This document shows, one piece after another, positions 40,286-40,566 of a stretch of DNA of 40,566 bases. Source of the DNA: Methanomassiliicoccus sp. UBA6 (lineage in GTDB: Archaea > Thermoplasmatota > Thermoplasmata > Methanomassiliicoccales > Methanomassiliicoccaceae); the NCBI GenBank assembly GCA_002508545.1, contig DAVH01000051.1, positions 1 through 40,566 on the forward strand. Direction: 5' to 3'. How positions within the stretch are numbered: position 1 is the stretch's first letter; each line of letters opens with the position of its first letter. A program made the translations under genes and the position numbers. The notes under the pieces were generated by a model. It was not told the DNA's origin, ran no database searches, and was given only the letters and a program-made list of their open reading frames with translations.

Positions 40286-40566
40286 ATGGACATGCATGGA
40301 ATGCCGGGGGACGCGCCCAGCAGGGGAACCAGCGTCCTGTGCGACTTCGATGGGACGATCACCATGATCGACACCGCCGAGTACATCCTGGATCATCACG
40401 CGGATGGGGACTGGAGGGGAGTAGAGCGCTTGCTGGAGGAGGGGAAGGTGACCATCGAGCAGAGCATGGCCCTGCAGTTCGAGATGATCGCCCTCTCCCG
40501 GGACGAGATCGCGGCGGAGCTGGACCGCGTGGTCCTTCCCCGGCCCGGCCTCGACGAGCTCCTAGA
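40286..40566 (+). CDS. HAD-family phosphatase, MtnX-like, N-terminal part
   Basis: The 93 visible residues include the HAD nucleophile motif CDFDGTITMIDTAEYILDHH and helices (GDWRGVERLLEEGKVT, QFEMIALSRDEIAAEL) typical of the MtnX/phosphoserine-phosphatase branch, which cleaves small phosphate esters. The gene runs off the right edge, so the later motifs cannot be checked. The ATG at 40286 has gaggtg 3 nt ahead; an in-frame ATG at 40292 gives better spacing and cannot be excluded. It is divergent from the persulfide-dioxygenase gene. Confidence 0.8.
   Translation, partial: MDMHGMPGDAPSRGTSVLCDFDGTITMIDTAEYILDHHADGDWRGVERLLEEGKVTIEQSMALQFEMIALSRDEIAAELDRVVLPRPGLDELL

Overview
The window looks like a high-GC methanogenic archaeon of the Thermoplasmata lineage, most likely Methanomassiliicoccales (Methanomassiliicoccus-like). 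That placement is an inference. It rests on archaeal ribosomal, translation and repair genes (L44e, S27e, aIF2-alpha, Nop10, RadA, archaeal CCA-adding enzyme), both enzymes of archaeal ether-lipid assembly (GGGP and DGGGP synthases), a methanol:corrinoid methyltransferase pair (MtaC-MtaB) and a RamA-type corrinoid activase. Promoters are archaeal in form: TATA boxes about 25 nt upstream of starts, several leaderless messages and GGTG/GGAGG ribosome-binding sites.

Layout. 1-1929: a histidine kinase cut by the window edge and a triple-PAS protein. 2013-6581: alpha/beta hydrolase, Na+/solute symporter with a 39-residue companion, thioredoxin-fold peroxiredoxin-like protein, methyltransferase and Dph6-like enzyme. 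6600-6850: the decayed right end of a TnpB-type (IS605/IS1341) element. 6966-8870: zinc-ribbon protein, creatininase-family amidohydrolase and RpiA, then a convergent HTH regulator preceded by a probable 44-residue gene. 9271-11517: conserved translation cluster rpl44e-rps27e-aIF2-alpha-nop10-PAC2. 11666-14505: ribbon-helix-helix regulator with a palindromic operator candidate, intron-containing tRNA-Tyr, DadD-type deaminase and an MBL-fold hydrolase with no usual start codon.

14587-19619 is the methylotrophic core: a CobW-like GTPase, a His-tailed protein and RamA form one operon that converges on mtaC-mtaB. MtaB moves the methanol methyl group to the corrinoid of MtaC, and RamA restores Co(I) corrinoid; the GTPase and His-rich protein may supply or guard metal for this module. 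No dedicated mtaA is adjacent. A MtaA/MtbA-like uroporphyrinogen-decarboxylase-fold protein lies at 37451-38566 with a two-CxxC protein and, behind its own terminator and promoter, a Tes/MJ0619-like radical SAM enzyme.

20162-28412 is mostly housekeeping: cca, a small membrane protein, radA, a tRNA G10 methyltransferase, an M50 membrane protease, an unrecognised protein, the ether-lipid gene pair and pdxT. 28438-35442: a PaaK-like acyl-CoA ligase, a 1400-residue MEDS-PAS-coiled-coil-PAS-receiver protein, a DUF169 protein and a zinc-ribbon protein. The right end holds a persulfide-dioxygenase/rhodanese fusion and the start of a HAD phosphatase.

No CRISPR array, rRNA, intact transposase or prophage was seen. 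The main points for a second look are the RamA-linked GTPase/His-rich operon, the giant sensor with twenty in-phase 14-residue repeats and an H-box without an ATPase domain, the repeat-rich promoters upstream of the two methyltransferase units, and the TnpB/omega-RNA relic.
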